From Marinovum algicola (GTDB taxonomy: Bacteria; Pseudomonadota; Alphaproteobacteria; Rhodobacterales; Rhodobacteraceae): a stretch of 64,000 nt of DNA. The DNA is taken from NCBI RefSeq assembly GCF_900109145.1, contig NZ_FNYY01000001.1, positions 542,147-606,146 on the forward strand, read 5' to 3'. Of this stretch, positions 46,392-56,108 are shown piece by piece. How positions within the stretch are numbered: position 1 is the stretch's first letter; each line of letters begins with the position of its first letter. The notes beneath the pieces are model-generated. The model was not told the DNA's origin. It did not search any database and worked only from the letters and a program-made list of their open reading frames with translations. Made by a program: the position numbers and the translations under genes.

Positions 46392-47162
46392 ATGCCCAGA
46401 TATGCGCTGAAAGTGGAATATGACGGCACCGGGTTCGCCGGGTGGCAACGGCAGGCCGATCAACCCTCGGTGCAGGGTGCGATCGAGGCCGCGCTGGCCC
46501 GTCTGGAGCCGCGCGACCACACCATCGCCGCCGCCGGTCGCACCGATGCCGGGGTGCATGCCCGCGGCCAGGTGGCGCAGTGCGACATGCTCAAGGAGTG
46601 GGATCCCTTCCGGCTCTCCGAGGCGTTGAACCACCACCTGAAACCCGCCCGTGTGGCGATCCGCGATTGCGCGCCGGTGGCCGATGACTGGCATGCGCGC
46701 TTCTCGGCGCTGGAGCGGCGCTATCTCTTCCGGCTGCTGTCGCGCCGCGCGCCCTGCACCATGGAGGCGGGGCAGGTCTGGCGAGTCAACAATCCGCTCG
46801 ATCTCGAGGCGATGCGCGCGGGCGCGGCGCATCTGGTGGGGCATCACGATTTCACCACCTTCCGCTCGTCGATCTGTCAGGCGGCCTCGCCGGTCAAGAC
46901 GCTCGACAGCCTCGAGATCACCCTGGCCGAGACCGATGCCGGGCCTGAATACCAGTTCCGCCTGGCGGCGCGGTCGTTCCTGCACAACCAGGTGCGCAGC
47001 TTCGTCGGCACGCTGGAACGGGTGGGCTCGGGCGCCTGGCCGCCCGATCGGGTCAAAGACGCGCTCGACGCCCGCGACCGCGCCGCCTGCGGCCCGGTCT
47101 GCCCGCCGCAGGGGCTTTACCTGATGGGCGTGGGCTATCCCGAGGATCCCTTTGCGCGATGA
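46392..47162 (+). CDS. truA: tRNA pseudouridine synthase A
   Basis: 256 residues from ATG 46392. It isomerises U38-40 in the tRNA anticodon stem. The catalytic Asp is in [13 protein letters not shown] near residue 52, with [14 protein letters not shown] at the N-terminus and [20 protein letters not shown] near residue 195. It diverges from ycjX with 108 nt between starts. Length is typical (about 250). Confidence 0.96.
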   Translation: MPRYALKVEYDGTGFAGWQRQADQPSVQGAIEAALARLEPRDHTIAAAGRTDAGVHARGQVAQCDMLKEWDPFRLSEALNHHLKPARVAIRDCAPVADDWHARFSALERRYLFRLLSRRAPCTMEAGQVWRVNNPLDLEAMRAGAAHLVGHHDFTTFRSSICQAASPVKTLDSLEITLAETDAGPEYQFRLAARSFLHNQVRSFVGTLERVGSGAWPPDRVKDALDARDRAACGPVCPPQGLYLMGVGYPEDPFAR

Positions 47163-47354
47163 GCCCTTGCGCGCGGCGGCGTTCCGCCCTAGACAGCGCG
47201 CATGACACAGACACCCCGGATCCGACGAGATTTCTGATCTTCCCGCCGCGCCGCCCCGCGCGCGGCCCCGGCCTGTTTGTTTTCAATCCCATCAAAACCT
47301 TGACTTGACCGCGTGCCCTTGGCACCAATCGGCCTTCTTGCAAAGGATGACGCC

Positions 47355-48527
47355 ATGATCCCTCCTGTCCTGCCAACCTACAACCGGGCAAAATTGCACT
47401 TCGCCAAGGGCGAAGGCAGCTGGCTGATCGAAGAGGACGGGCGCCGATTTCTCGACCTGGGCAGCGGCATCGCGGTCAATGTCATGGGCCATGCGCATCC
47501 GGCGCTGGTCAAGGCGCTGACCGATCAGGCGCAGGCGCTGTGGCATGTCTCCAACCTCTACGAGATCCCGCAGCAGGAGGCGCTGGCCCGGAAGCTGGTC
47601 GAGGCGAGTTTTGCCGACACCGTTTTCTTTACCAATTCCGGCACCGAATGCGCCGAGCTGGCGATCAAGATGGCGCGCCGGTATCATCACGCTGCCGGCC
47701 AGCCGGAAAAGACCGGCTTTCTTACCTTCGAGGGCTGTTTCCACGGCCGCTCCACGGCCGCCATCGCCGCCTCGGGCAGCGAAAAGATGACCCAGGGCTT
47801 CGGCCCCCTGATGCCCGGCTTCACGTCTCTGCCCTGGGACGATCTCGATGCCGTCGAGGCGGCGATCACCGAGACCACCGGCGCCGTGCTGATCGAGCCG
47901 ATCCAGGGCGAGGGCGGCATTCGCCCGGCCTCCGACGCCTTCCTCAAGGGGCTGCGGGCGCTCTGCGATGCCCACGGTCTGCTTTTGATCTTCGACGAAG
48001 TGCAATGCGGCATGGGCCGCACTGGCCGGCTCTTTGCCCATGAATGGTCGGGGGTGACGCCGGATATCATGATGGTGGCCAAGGGCATCGGCGGCGGCTT
48101 CCCGCTGGGCGCGGTGCTGGCCACCGAGGCGGCGGGCGACCCGATGACCGCCGGCAGCCACGGCTCGACCTATGGCGGCAATCCGCTGGCCTGCGCGGTG
48201 GGCTGCGCGGTGATGGATCACGTCGGCACGCCGGCCTTCCTCGACAGCGTCAACCGCAAGGCCGGGCTGTTGCGCCAGAAACTCGAAGGCCTGGTGGCGG
48301 ATCACCCCGGCATCTTCGAGGGGGTTCGCGGCCAGGGTCTGATGCTCGGGCTGAAGTGCCGGGTCGCCCCGGGAAATCTGGTCGCCGCCGGCTATGACGC
48401 CCAGGTGATCACCGTGCCCGCCGCCGACAACGTGGTGCGCCTCTTGCCGCCGCTGACCGTCACCGAGGACGACATCGCCGAGGCCGCCCGCCGTCTCGAC
48501 CGGGCCGCCGCCGCGCTCGCTGCCTGA
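47355..48527 (+). CDS. argD: Acetylornithine aminotransferase
   Basis: 390 residues from ATG 47355 (AAAGGA 8 nt before). PLP-dependent class III aminotransferase; converts N-acetylglutamate semialdehyde to acetylornithine (and can act in lysine synthesis). The PLP Lys is in [13 protein letters not shown] near residue 240, with [16 protein letters not shown] and [14 protein letters not shown] upstream. It precedes argF with 73 nt between, where a repeat copy sits. Confidence 0.95.
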   Translation: MIPPVLPTYNRAKLHFAKGEGSWLIEEDGRRFLDLGSGIAVNVMGHAHPALVKALTDQAQALWHVSNLYEIPQQEALARKLVEASFADTVFFTNSGTECAELAIKMARRYHHAAGQPEKTGFLTFEGCFHGRSTAAIAASGSEKMTQGFGPLMPGFTSLPWDDLDAVEAAITETTGAVLIEPIQGEGGIRPASDAFLKGLRALCDAHGLLLIFDEVQCGMGRTGRLFAHEWSGVTPDIMMVAKGIGGGFPLGAVLATEAAGDPMTAGSHGSTYGGNPLACAVGCAVMDHVGTPAFLDSVNRKAGLLRQKLEGLVADHPGIFEGVRGQGLMLGLKCRVAPGNLVAAGYDAQVITVPAADNVVRLLPPLTVTEDDIAEAARRLDRAAAALAA

Positions 48528-48528
48528 T

Positions 48529-48574
48529 CTTCTTCTGTTTGAAAATACCGCGGGAGCTTGGGGGCTGGCCCCCA
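48529..48574 (-). repeat. Intergenic repeat copy F between argD and argF
   Basis: On the minus strand: a GGGGGCCAGCCCCC hairpin, then CCGCGGTATTTTC and AAACAGAAGAAG. It shares 20 bases (TATTTTCAAACAGAAGAAG plus the preceding G) with copy A. On the plus strand the hairpin follows argD and could attenuate argF. Confidence 0.65.
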
Positions 48575-48600
48575 ATCTTCCGCCAGAAAAGCGAATAGCC

Positions 48601-49527
48601 ATGAACCATTTCCTCGACATCCACAAGACCGCCGCCGCCGACCTGCGGACCATCATCGACAATGCCCAGACGATGAAGAAGGCCCGGCTCGGCCGGACGC
48701 GCGGCGCGCCCGACGACGACCAGCCGCTGGCCGGCCGGATGGTGGCGCTGATCTTTGAAAAACCCTCGACCCGCACCCGGGTCAGCTTTGACGTCGGCGT
48801 GCGCCAGATGGGCGGGCAGACCATGGTGCTCTCGGGGCAGGACATGCAGCTGGGCCATGGCGAGACCATCGCCGATACCGCCCGCGTGCTGTCGCGCTAT
48901 GTGGACCTGATCATGATCCGTACCTTCGATGAATCGGTGCTGATCGAAATGGCGGAATATGCCGATGTGCCGGTGATCAACGGTCTCACCGACCGCACCC
49001 ACCCCTGCCAGATCATGGCCGATATCCTGACCTACGAGGAACACCGCGGGCCGATCCGGGGCAAGCGCGTGGTCTGGGCCGGCGACGGCAACAATGTCTG
49101 CGCCTCCTTCCTGCATGCCGCCGGGCAGTTCGGCTTCGACATGGTCTTTACCGGCCCGTCGCAGCTCGATCCCGAGGCCGAGTTCATCGGCCATGCCCGC
49201 AAGCAGGGTGTCAGCGTCACCATCGAGCGCGATCCGGTGCGGGCCGTGACCGATGCCGATCTGGTGGTGACCGACACCTGGGTGTCGATGCATGACAGCC
49301 AGTCCTCGAAGGAGCGGCGTCACAACATGCTGCGGCCGTATCAGGTCAATGCGGCGCTGATGCAGCACGCCCGGCCGGACGCGCTTTTCATGCATTGCCT
49401 GCCGGCCCACCGCGAGGAAGAGGCGACCTCGGAGATCATGGACGGCAAGCATTCGGTGGTCTTCGACGAGGCGGAAAACCGGCTGCATGCACAAAAGGCC
49501 GTCATGCGCTGGTGCCTGGGCGTCTGA
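48601..49527 (+). CDS. argF: Ornithine carbamoyltransferase
   Basis: 308 residues; carbamoyl phosphate + ornithine to citrulline. Motifs: [12 protein letters not shown] near residue 53, HPCQIMADI near residue 133, and [11 protein letters not shown] near residue 263, the three conserved sites. It lies after argD in the same orientation. ATG 48601 is chosen as the first Met after the repeat. Confidence 0.96.
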   Translation: MNHFLDIHKTAAADLRTIIDNAQTMKKARLGRTRGAPDDDQPLAGRMVALIFEKPSTRTRVSFDVGVRQMGGQTMVLSGQDMQLGHGETIADTARVLSRYVDLIMIRTFDESVLIEMAEYADVPVINGLTDRTHPCQIMADILTYEEHRGPIRGKRVVWAGDGNNVCASFLHAAGQFGFDMVFTGPSQLDPEAEFIGHARKQGVSVTIERDPVRAVTDADLVVTDTWVSMHDSQSSKERRHNMLRPYQVNAALMQHARPDALFMHCLPAHREEEATSEIMDGKHSVVFDEAENRLHAQKAVMRWCLGV

Positions 49528-49567
49528 TCCCGGCGCAGAGGCGTGTCTCAGGGCGCTCAGGGCGCGT

Positions 49568-50095
49568 TCACGCCGATGCGTCGGCCGTGAGCGTCTTGGC
49601 CAGTGCGCCGGCCGCGGCCATGGCCGCGGCGCCGCGCAGCGGCCAGGTCTGCGTCAGCCCTTCGAACAACAGCAGCAGATGGGTCTCGCGTCCGGCAAGG
49701 CCGGTGGCGGCCGCCGCGCGGGCGGCGACTTCGGTCTTGTGGCGCTCGAGCAGGGCGCGCAGGTCGGCATTGCCGGGATCGGCGGCCACGGCGGCGTGAA
49801 ACAGACAACCATGCGAGGCTTCGGTCTCCATCCATCCGCCGATCCGGGTCAGGATCTCGTCAAGCGCCGCCTCCGGCGCCGGCGGCAGATCGTCGAACAC
49901 CCGCGCCAGATAGCGCCGGTGCCGGTTTTCCAGCGCCGCGCGCACCATTTCGACCCGCGAGGGGGTGTATTTGTAAAGCGTGCGCAGGCTTACCCCAGCC
50001 GCATCGCGCAGATCCTCGACGCTGGGCGCGGCAAAGCCGCCGCTGGCAAATGCGCGCTCAAGCCCGCTGGCGATCCTGGTCATCGTGTCGGTCAT
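49568..50095 (-). CDS. TetR-family repressor of the neighbouring oxidoreductase
   Basis: 175 residues. N-terminal helix-turn-helix (about 20-50) with DLRDAAGVSLRTLYKYTPSRVEMVRAAL (in parts: DLRDAAGVSLRTLYKY, TPSRVEMVRAAL). The C-terminal ligand domain has no recognisable family. It is divergent from the NADPH-type oxidoreductase gene, with a double operator in between. Short for TetR, but the fold is complete. The ligand is unknown; quinones or electrophiles are plausible from the partner. Confidence 0.85.
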   Translation of the reverse strand: MTDTMTRIASGLERAFASGGFAAPSVEDLRDAAGVSLRTLYKYTPSRVEMVRAALENRHRRYLARVFDDLPPAPEAALDEILTRIGGWMETEASHGCLFHAAVAADPGNADLRALLERHKTEVAARAAAATGLAGRETHLLLLFEGLTQTWPLRGAAAMAAAGALAKTLTADASA

Positions 50096-50104
50096 GCTTG
50101 ACGA

Positions 50105-50150
50105 TGTAGAATGGTTGCTCTACCTGGGCAAGTAGAGAGATCATTCTACA
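50105..50150. promoter_or_regulatory. Tandem operators between TetR and the oxidoreductase
   Basis: GTAGA-N8-TCTAC occurs twice, at 50106-50123 and 50132-50149, centres 26 bp apart. The whole 46-bp block is also an inverted repeat (TGTAGAATG / CATTCTACA perfect; 16 of 19 paired positions). It covers most of the 70-bp space between the divergent starts. Confidence 0.85.
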
Positions 50151-50165
50151 CGTGGAGATTCCGCA

Positions 50166-51236
50166 ATGACATTGCCCCGAACGATGAAAGCCGTTGTCCT
50201 GACCGGCCATGGCGGGCTCGACCGGCTCGAGTGGCGCGAGGACGTGCCGGTGCCGCAGCCGCGGGCCGGCGAGGTGCTGATCCGGGTCGGCGCCTCGGCG
50301 GTGAACAACACCGATGTGAACACCCGCACCGGCTGGTATTCCAAGGCGGTGCGCGGCGACACCGGCTCGGCCGCCGCCGGGGGTTATGACGGTGCCTCGG
50401 ATGCCGATGGCGGCTGGTCGGGTGCGCTGAGCTTTCCCCGGATCCAGGGCGCCGATTGCTGCGGTGAGATCGTCGCCCTGGGCGCCGGTGTTGCGCCGGA
50501 GCGGCTGGGCGCGCGGGTGCTGGTGCGTCCGATGTACCGGCCTGAAGGGGGCGATGCCGATGCGCTGGAGACCTTCGGTTCGGAGCGTGACGGCGGTTTC
50601 GCCGAATATACCACCATCGATGCCGCCAATACCGTCCCGGTCGACAGCGCGCTCTCGGATGTGGAGCTGGCCTCCTTCCCCTGCGCCTTCTCGACCGCGG
50701 AAGGGATGATCCAGCGCGCCGCCCTGGGCGCCGAACGGGTGCTGATTACCGGCGCCTCCGGCGGGGTCGGCTCGGCTGCGGTGCAATTGGCCAAACGTCG
50801 TGGCGCCCATGTCACGGCGGTGACCAGCCCGGCCAAGACCGCGGCGCTCAGAACGCTCGGTGCCGATGCCACCCTGGGCCGCGACGACCAGCTGCCGCAG
50901 GACGCCTTTGACGTGGTGCTCGATCTGGTGGGGGGCACGCGCTGGCCCGGGCTGCTCGACGCGCTTGCGCCCAGGGGCCGCTATGTGACCTCCGGCGCCA
51001 TTGCCGGGCCGATTGTCGAGCTCGACCTGCGCACCCTCTACCTCAAGGACCTGACCCTGATCGGCAGCACCCGGCAGGAGCCGCGGGTCTTCACCGATCT
51101 GGTGGGTTATATCGAGCGGGGCGAAATTCGCCCGGTGGTGGCCGAAACCCATCCGCTGCACGATCTGCGCCAGGCGCAGGAGGCCTTTCTGGAAAAATCC
51201 CACATGGGCAAGATCGGCATCCTGATCGCCGGCTGA
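50166..51236 (+). CDS. Zinc-independent quinone oxidoreductase (MDR superfamily)
   Basis: 356 residues; MDR superfamily without the catalytic zinc ligands. The Rossmann motif is ITGASGGVGSAAVQLAKRRG near residue 200, and the N-terminal GroES-like domain starts MKAVVLTGHGGLDRL. It uses NADPH, probably on quinones or enals. The TetR gene diverges 70 nt upstream and the double operator should control this gene. Confidence 0.85.
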   Translation: MTLPRTMKAVVLTGHGGLDRLEWREDVPVPQPRAGEVLIRVGASAVNNTDVNTRTGWYSKAVRGDTGSAAAGGYDGASDADGGWSGALSFPRIQGADCCGEIVALGAGVAPERLGARVLVRPMYRPEGGDADALETFGSERDGGFAEYTTIDAANTVPVDSALSDVELASFPCAFSTAEGMIQRAALGAERVLITGASGGVGSAAVQLAKRRGAHVTAVTSPAKTAALRTLGADATLGRDDQLPQDAFDVVLDLVGGTRWPGLLDALAPRGRYVTSGAIAGPIVELDLRTLYLKDLTLIGSTRQEPRVFTDLVGYIERGEIRPVVAETHPLHDLRQAQEAFLEKSHMGKIGILIAG

Positions 51237-51255
51237 TGTCGTGGCGAAAATGATC

Positions 51256-51279
51256 GGGGCGCCCGGTGTCGGGCGCCCC
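51256..51279. terminator. Hairpin between the oxidoreductase and pirin genes
   Basis: GGGGCGCCCG and CGGGCGCCCC form a perfect 10-bp stem with the GTGT loop. On the minus strand it is followed by CGATCATTTT, so it terminates the pirin transcript and perhaps the oxidoreductase too. Confidence 0.65.
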
Positions 51280-51287
51280 GCGTGCGA

Positions 51288-52199
51288 TCAATGCGCCGGG
51301 CGGATGAAGGTGTCGTTGCGCAGCTCTGCAAAGGCCTGGGTCAGCTCTTCGCGGGTGTTCATCACGATCGGCCCGTGCCAAGCCACCGGCTCGTTGATCG
51401 GCGCGCCGGAGATCAGCAGAAAACGAATGCCCTCGGGCCCGGCCTGCACCGTCACCTCGTCGCCGGTGCCGAAGCGCACCAGCGTGCGGTTGCCCGAAAG
51501 GTCGCGGATATTGACCTCCTGGCCCGCCACCTCCTTCTCGAGCAGCACGCCCTGCGGCCCGGAGGCATCGGCAAAGGCGCCGGCGCCCTCGAAGACATAG
51601 GCAAAGGCGCGGCGGTAGGTGTCGACCCGGAAGGTCTTCTTGACGCCCGCCGGGACAAAGACATCGAGATATTGCGGATCGGCGGCGATACCGTCGACCG
51701 GCCCGCGCTTGCCCCAGAACTCGCCGGTGATCACCTTGACCCGCGTCCCGTCGTCATCCACCACTTCGGGAATGTCCGGCGCATGGATGTCCTGATAGCG
51801 CGGCGCGGTCATCTTCAGCGAGGACGGCAGGTTGGCCCAGAGCTGAAAGCCGTGCATCTGGCCTTTGGCGTTGCCCTTGGGCATCTCCTGGTGAAGAATG
51901 CCCGATCCGGCGGTCATCCATTGCACCGAGCCCGCGCCCAGGGTGCCGGAATTGCCGAGGCTGTCGGCATGATCCACCGCGCCCCCCAGAACATAGGTGA
52001 TCGTCTCGATGCCGCGGTGCGGGTGCCAGGGAAAGCCGGCGCTGTAGTCGCCGGGCGTCTCGCCGCGGAAATCGTCGAACAACAGGAAGGGGTCGAGCTC
52101 GCTCGGATCCTGAAAGCCGAAGGCGCGGTGCAGTTTGACGCCGGCACCCTCCATCGTGGGTTGGGCGCGGCGGGTTTCCAATGTGGGTCGCAAAGACAT
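51288..52199 (-). CDS. Pirin family protein
   Basis: 303 residues from the ATG at 52197-52199 (AAAGGA ahead of it). Two cupin domains; the metal site is in the N-terminal one: PHRGIETITYVL near residue 59 (two His) and GSGILHQEMP near residue 98 (His and Glu). The QLW and GF(Q/E)LW strands follow. Bacterial pirins bind iron; some have quercetinase activity. It is convergent with the oxidoreductase. The upstream part of the longer frame is not pirin-like. Confidence 0.88.
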   Translation of the reverse strand: MSLRPTLETRRAQPTMEGAGVKLHRAFGFQDPSELDPFLLFDDFRGETPGDYSAGFPWHPHRGIETITYVLGGAVDHADSLGNSGTLGAGSVQWMTAGSGILHQEMPKGNAKGQMHGFQLWANLPSSLKMTAPRYQDIHAPDIPEVVDDDGTRVKVITGEFWGKRGPVDGIAADPQYLDVFVPAGVKKTFRVDTYRRAFAYVFEGAGAFADASGPQGVLLEKEVAGQEVNIRDLSGNRTLVRFGTGDEVTVQAGPEGIRFLLISGAPINEPVAWHGPIVMNTREELTQAFAELRNDTFIRPAH

Positions 52200-52372
52200 G
52201 GTATGGTCCTTTCTTGCCTCTTGCGGCAAAGATAGGTCGTGCATCAGCGCGCTGCAATCGCGGTCGCCGAAGGGGTCATGTGCGTCAGGACACAAGTCCA
52301 TTGGCCCGCAAGCCCCCTCGCACCCGGCCGCAAAGCAGGGTAAGAGGCGGCGGAGCTGAGGAGAACGCGCAT

Positions 52373-52852
52373 ATGGCAGAGGTTTTGGCGGAACTGGCGG
52401 CATCGCCCGCACGGCGGTATTTCGGCGTCGGCACGATGTTCGGGCTGGGGCTGCTGGTGCTTTATCTGGCGCTGTCTCAGAGCTTTGATGCCTTTTACTG
52501 GCAGCTGGCGCTGATCGCGCTGGGTGGCGCGGCACTTTATGCGGCGATGCGGATGCTTCAGGCCACCGCGCTGCGACTCGAGCTGCGCGATGACGGGCTT
52601 TTCGATTCCGAAGGTCATCTGCTGGCGGCCTTCGACGATATCGTCACCGTCGAACGCGGCATGCTGGCGATGAAGCCGTCGAACGGCTTCATGATCGTCA
52701 CCCGGACCAGACAGCCCCGGCGCTGGCGGCCCGGGCTCTACTGGGTGATGGGCAAGCGGATCGGGGTCGGCGGGGTGACGGCGGCGGCGGATGCGAAATA
52801 CATGGCCGACCTGATGAACATGCAGCTGGTCGAGCGGCGCGGCGGGCTCTGA
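52373..52852 (+). CDS. Small membrane protein of unknown function (159 aa)
   Basis: 159 residues from ATG 52373 (GAGGAGAAC before). One or two hydrophobic helices (about 20-37 and 42-60) and a soluble C-terminal domain (70-159) with LRDDGLFDSEGHLLAAFDDI, which resembles the PH-like fold of small inner-membrane proteins. It faces the TadE gene. No family is recognised. Confidence 0.65.
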   Translation: MAEVLAELAASPARRYFGVGTMFGLGLLVLYLALSQSFDAFYWQLALIALGGAALYAAMRMLQATALRLELRDDGLFDSEGHLLAAFDDIVTVERGMLAMKPSNGFMIVTRTRQPRRWRPGLYWVMGKRIGVGGVTAAADAKYMADLMNMQLVERRGGL

Positions 52853-52928
52853 CAGGAGGAACAGACCGGACATTGCTGCCCGGCCTGTCGCTGGTCACAA
52901 CACGTCTGTCGGTGTGCCTGTTGGGGGG

Positions 52929-53498
52929 TTAGCTTCCCAGCCAGACGAGTTGTGGCGCAAACCGGGGGCGGGTAAAGACGCGCGCGGTCAGCACGCCGTC
53001 ATTGAACCCGAGCTCCAATGGCCAGTCGTAATCGACATAGGTTTCGACCACGATCAATTGTTCGCCGCTCACCATCACCGGCAGTTGGTCATGCTGGCCG
53101 GCAAGCTCGGCATCGGTCAGGGTCATGGCATGGGCGCCGCGCACCTCGCTCCATTCGACGTTGTAGCTTGCGCCCGGCCCGTCATAGGACACGACGCTGA
53201 CGCGGATGGTGTTGTCGGCATCGCCGGTGCCGGTGAGAAAGCCGAACAGGTCCTTGGCGCTGTCGACATACGCCGGCGTGATATAGGCGGTCTCGCGCGA
53301 GAGCATGTCGCCCAGGGTATAGGTGGCCTTTTCGCCCATGCTGTCGCGGCGGAACGCATCGTAGAACACCATCGACACCGCCATCGTCAGCAGCAGCACC
53401 GGCATCAGGATGATGGCCTCGATATTGACGCTGCCATCGGCATCGCGGCGGAATTTACGCAGTTGCGAGGCGAGTTTTCCGAAATTTTTAACAATCAT
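52929..53498 (-). CDS. TadE/TadG-like pilus assembly protein (minus cluster, third gene)
   Basis: 189 residues. One N-terminal helix (about 25-47; SVNIEAIILMPVLLLTMAVSMV) with the Glu of the prepilin-like motif, then a soluble domain. Its 60001-60567 counterpart on the other side has the same RETDAIDDDY-like and FTRPRFAP endings. It lies 6 nt after the TadE gene. These proteins are probably secreted or anchored pilus/adhesin components. Confidence 0.75.
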   Translation of the reverse strand: MIVKNFGKLASQLRKFRRDADGSVNIEAIILMPVLLLTMAVSMVFYDAFRRDSMGEKATYTLGDMLSRETAYITPAYVDSAKDLFGFLTGTGDADNTIRVSVVSYDGPGASYNVEWSEVRGAHAMTLTDAELAGQHDQLPVMVSGEQLIVVETYVDYDWPLELGFNDGVLTARVFTRPRFAPQLVWLGS

Positions 53499-53504
53499 GA
53501 CGAA

Positions 53505-54044
53505 TTACCTCGGTTCCTGGACAAAGGAGGTTGCGGCCAACAGGGCGTAGTCTCCGGCATTGTCCTTCTGGAGAGACGGCGCCAGGAAAGTAATCGGAAA
53601 GATCGGCGTGACCTTGGCGCAGGCGCGCAGCACCATCAGCTCGTTGGTCTGGCCGTTGACGAAGGCGCGCACCGGCGCGACCTCGAGCGCAGTGTCGGTG
53701 CAGTCGGCCGAGCCGGGCAAGGCCGTCCAGCCGCGCGGGTCGCGCTGCACCATCTCGAGCCGCAGGTTGGTGGTGCAATCGGGCAGGATCACGGCGCGTT
53801 CGCAGATCATGTCCTTGATCGCATTGTGTTGCGGCGCCGCCCCGGTCTCGAGCCGGATCGACCGGACGGTCTGATCCATGGCGCGTTCCAGCATCGTGGC
53901 ACGGGCGGTATAGGCGCCCACCTCGAGCATGGTCAGCAGGATCAGCACGATCATCGGCATCCAGAGGGCAAAGGCCACGGTTTCGACCGAGCCCGACTCT
54001 TCGCGGACAAACCGGCGCATATGGAGTTTCAGGCGATGGGTCAT
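53505..54044 (-). CDS. TadE-like pilus assembly protein (minus cluster, second gene)
   Basis: 179 residues. N-terminal helix (about 20-44) after the RRFVREESGSVETVAFALW motif; the soluble part has four Cys in pairs. It overlaps the VWA gene by 4 nt (ATGA at 54041-54044). The counterpart at 59462-60001 is clearly paralogous: both end in FVQEPR, share TLRLEM and similar Cys spacing. Confidence 0.78.
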   Translation of the reverse strand: MTHRLKLHMRRFVREESGSVETVAFALWMPMIVLILLTMLEVGAYTARATMLERAMDQTVRSIRLETGAAPQHNAIKDMICERAVILPDCTTNLRLEMVQRDPRGWTALPGSADCTDTALEVAPVRAFVNGQTNELMVLRACAKVTPIFPITFLAPSLQKDNAGDYALLAATSFVQEPR

Positions 54045-55681
54045 TGGGTCAGCCTCAGTTGGGTGATGGTCCGGGCGATGGAATTGAAGGCGTCGGAGAT
54101 CTCGACACCGGCGACGTCGAAGTAATGGGACGGCGAGGAGGCGCAGTTCTCCATCGCGTCCAGGCCGCGCTGGGGCGCCTCGAAGCCGATGGCGAAGACC
54201 ACGATGCCTGCATCCCGAGCCTGGCCACAGATCGCCGCAAGCCGGGTGTCGGCGTGGTCGGCGTAAACGATACCCTCATAGGCGTTGTACTGCCCGGCAT
54301 AGGTGCTGTAGGACACCCGGCCATCCCGGTAGGGCGTGCGATAGAACTTGGTGGCGCGGCCGCGGGTGCCCCAGCGGGCAAAGGTTTCGGCATTGCTCAT
54401 CTGCCGCGCGTTGCTGCCGCCGTCGGGCGAATTGCGGTACTTGTAGCTGTTCGAGTAGTTCTCGTAGCGATCCCAGTAGTAGACATCCGAGGATGTACCC
54501 GACTGGTCGACGATGCGGGACGAGAACCGGTCGTTCGTCGGATTGTTGTCGCCGCGGTCGTCAATGAAGATCTCCGACATGCCGGTCTGGAACTCGGGCT
54601 TGAGATCATATTCGGTGGTATTGGCGCCGTCGGTCATCAGCACGATGATCTTGAGCGCGTCGGGATCGGTATAGGCGCTGGGACGGCCGGCGACGATGGG
54701 ATCGGCCTGGCCATCGGCGATCATGTCGTCGACCAGCGATTGCGCGCTCGGATCGAGCAGGGCGGTGCCCCATTTCATCCCGAGGTCGATCGCGGTGTTG
54801 CCGCCGGCGCCGAGGTTGTCGATGTGGCCTTTGAGGGCCGTGGCATCGGCGCTTTGCACCACGATCGCGCCGTAATCGTCATCCGGGCACCAGGGCTGCG
54901 AGATCTCGGTGGTGTATTCGCTGCTGCTCCAGGGGTCGAAATGGCTCAGCCGGTCAAGCTCGGAAGTGCGCGAAATGCCCAGGGTGTCGAAGGCGGTATC
55001 GGGAAAGATCGCGCAGCTCGAATAATTGTGCTCGGCCGAGAGGTTGAAATACTGCGACACCACCGATCCGAGGTTCACCGTGGCATTGTAGCTGACCAGG
55101 TTGACCGTGGTCAGGCTGGGGGCACCTTCGGGCTGAATCACCGTATCGACGAATTCGCGGGCGGCGGCGCGCAGGTTCTGGATCTTGTTGTTCGATCCCA
55201 TCGAACCGGAGCGGTCGAGCACCAGCGAGATCTCGACGTTCGACATTCGTTCCATGGCTTCGCCGGCGGCCGGGGCGATCATCTGATCGATGCCCAGCAC
55301 ACCGAGAAAGAGCGGGTTGGAGGACTGCTGGGCCGTGGCCGAGACCACGCGGTAATTCAGCCCGTCGTCCACCGAAGTGGAGCTGAGCGTGCCGTCCATG
55401 CCGGATTTGACGAAGTAATCGTCGACCACCGCGGCAGGATCGAGATCCTGTTCGAGATCGGCCGCGGCCAGGACGGCCCGGTCAAGCGTGGCCTGCAATT
55501 TGGCGCGCTTCATCTCGTTCATCATCAGATCGACGCCGAAGCCGCAGATCGCGATGATGCCGACAAAAATAATCATGGCAAGTACGGTGATGGTGCCCGC
55601 GTCGTCGCGCCGGAACCGGTGCAACCGGGTCGCCATCCTTTCCCTTACGGAAAGCGGCGGACCAGAAATGTCCTTATGCAT
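54041..55681 (-). CDS. TadG-like VWA-domain protein (minus cluster, first gene)
   Basis: 546 residues from the ATG at 55679-55681; a GTG 15 nt upstream is possible. One N-terminal helix (about 35-55) with the basic RLHRFRRDDAGTITVLAMII prefix, then a VWA domain with MIDAS DRSGSMGSN near residue 157 and TDGANTTE near residue 348. A long insert with aromatic/Asp-rich segments follows. Such TadG-like proteins are exported, anchored and bind a divalent cation. It is the first gene of a module whose mirror image lies at 57846-60567. No tadA-C or cpaB genes are in the window. Confidence 0.85.
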   Translation of the reverse strand: MHKDISGPPLSVRERMATRLHRFRRDDAGTITVLAMIIFVGIIAICGFGVDLMMNEMKRAKLQATLDRAVLAAADLEQDLDPAAVVDDYFVKSGMDGTLSSTSVDDGLNYRVVSATAQQSSNPLFLGVLGIDQMIAPAAGEAMERMSNVEISLVLDRSGSMGSNNKIQNLRAAAREFVDTVIQPEGAPSLTTVNLVSYNATVNLGSVVSQYFNLSAEHNYSSCAIFPDTAFDTLGISRTSELDRLSHFDPWSSSEYTTEISQPWCPDDDYGAIVVQSADATALKGHIDNLGAGGNTAIDLGMKWGTALLDPSAQSLVDDMIADGQADPIVAGRPSAYTDPDALKIIVLMTDGANTTEYDLKPEFQTGMSEIFIDDRGDNNPTNDRFSSRIVDQSGTSSDVYYWDRYENYSNSYKYRNSPDGGSNARQMSNAETFARWGTRGRATKFYRTPYRDGRVSYSTYAGQYNAYEGIVYADHADTRLAAICGQARDAGIVVFAIGFEAPQRGLDAMENCASSPSHYFDVAGVEISDAFNSIARTITQLRLTQ

Positions 55682-56108
55682 TATTACAATCCTCACTCAC
55701 TGAAGCCCCGAAGTTTCAGTCTGGCGCCGAAATGGCGGTGGAAGCAGCTGTTCCCGGGACGGACCTCGTGCTGCAATATCTATGCCCGACGAACTCGGCG
55801 AAATTAAGGCAAGTCACTGTATAATAACGTGTTTTTGTATCTGTTTCAGCGTTAGTGCAAATTCTTTCGGGGGATTGTCTGGGCGCTAGAAACAATTTGA
55901 GGGAAATTGGGCCTACTGCGCGGTGTCAGCTGTCCGACGCATGGCTTGCCCGGCCATCTCGTGCGCCGAAGCCCGGGGCGGCGGGGAAAATCCGGCAAGG
56001 AAAAACCGGAAAAAATGCTCGCGCGCCTTAACCTTAGCGTCATAGGCTTGATGCCAAAAGATTAATCAAATGGGCGAGTCGTCTGCCCGGACCCAATGGA
56101 GGAACCCA
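55682..56108. other. Divergent region between the VWA gene and glutamate dehydrogenase
   Basis: 427 nt. It contains a TATAAT-type sequence near 55830, a short inverted repeat ACTGAA/TTCAGT (55699-55720) in the VWA leader and a GATTAATC palindrome near 56060. No gene. Confidence 0.55.
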
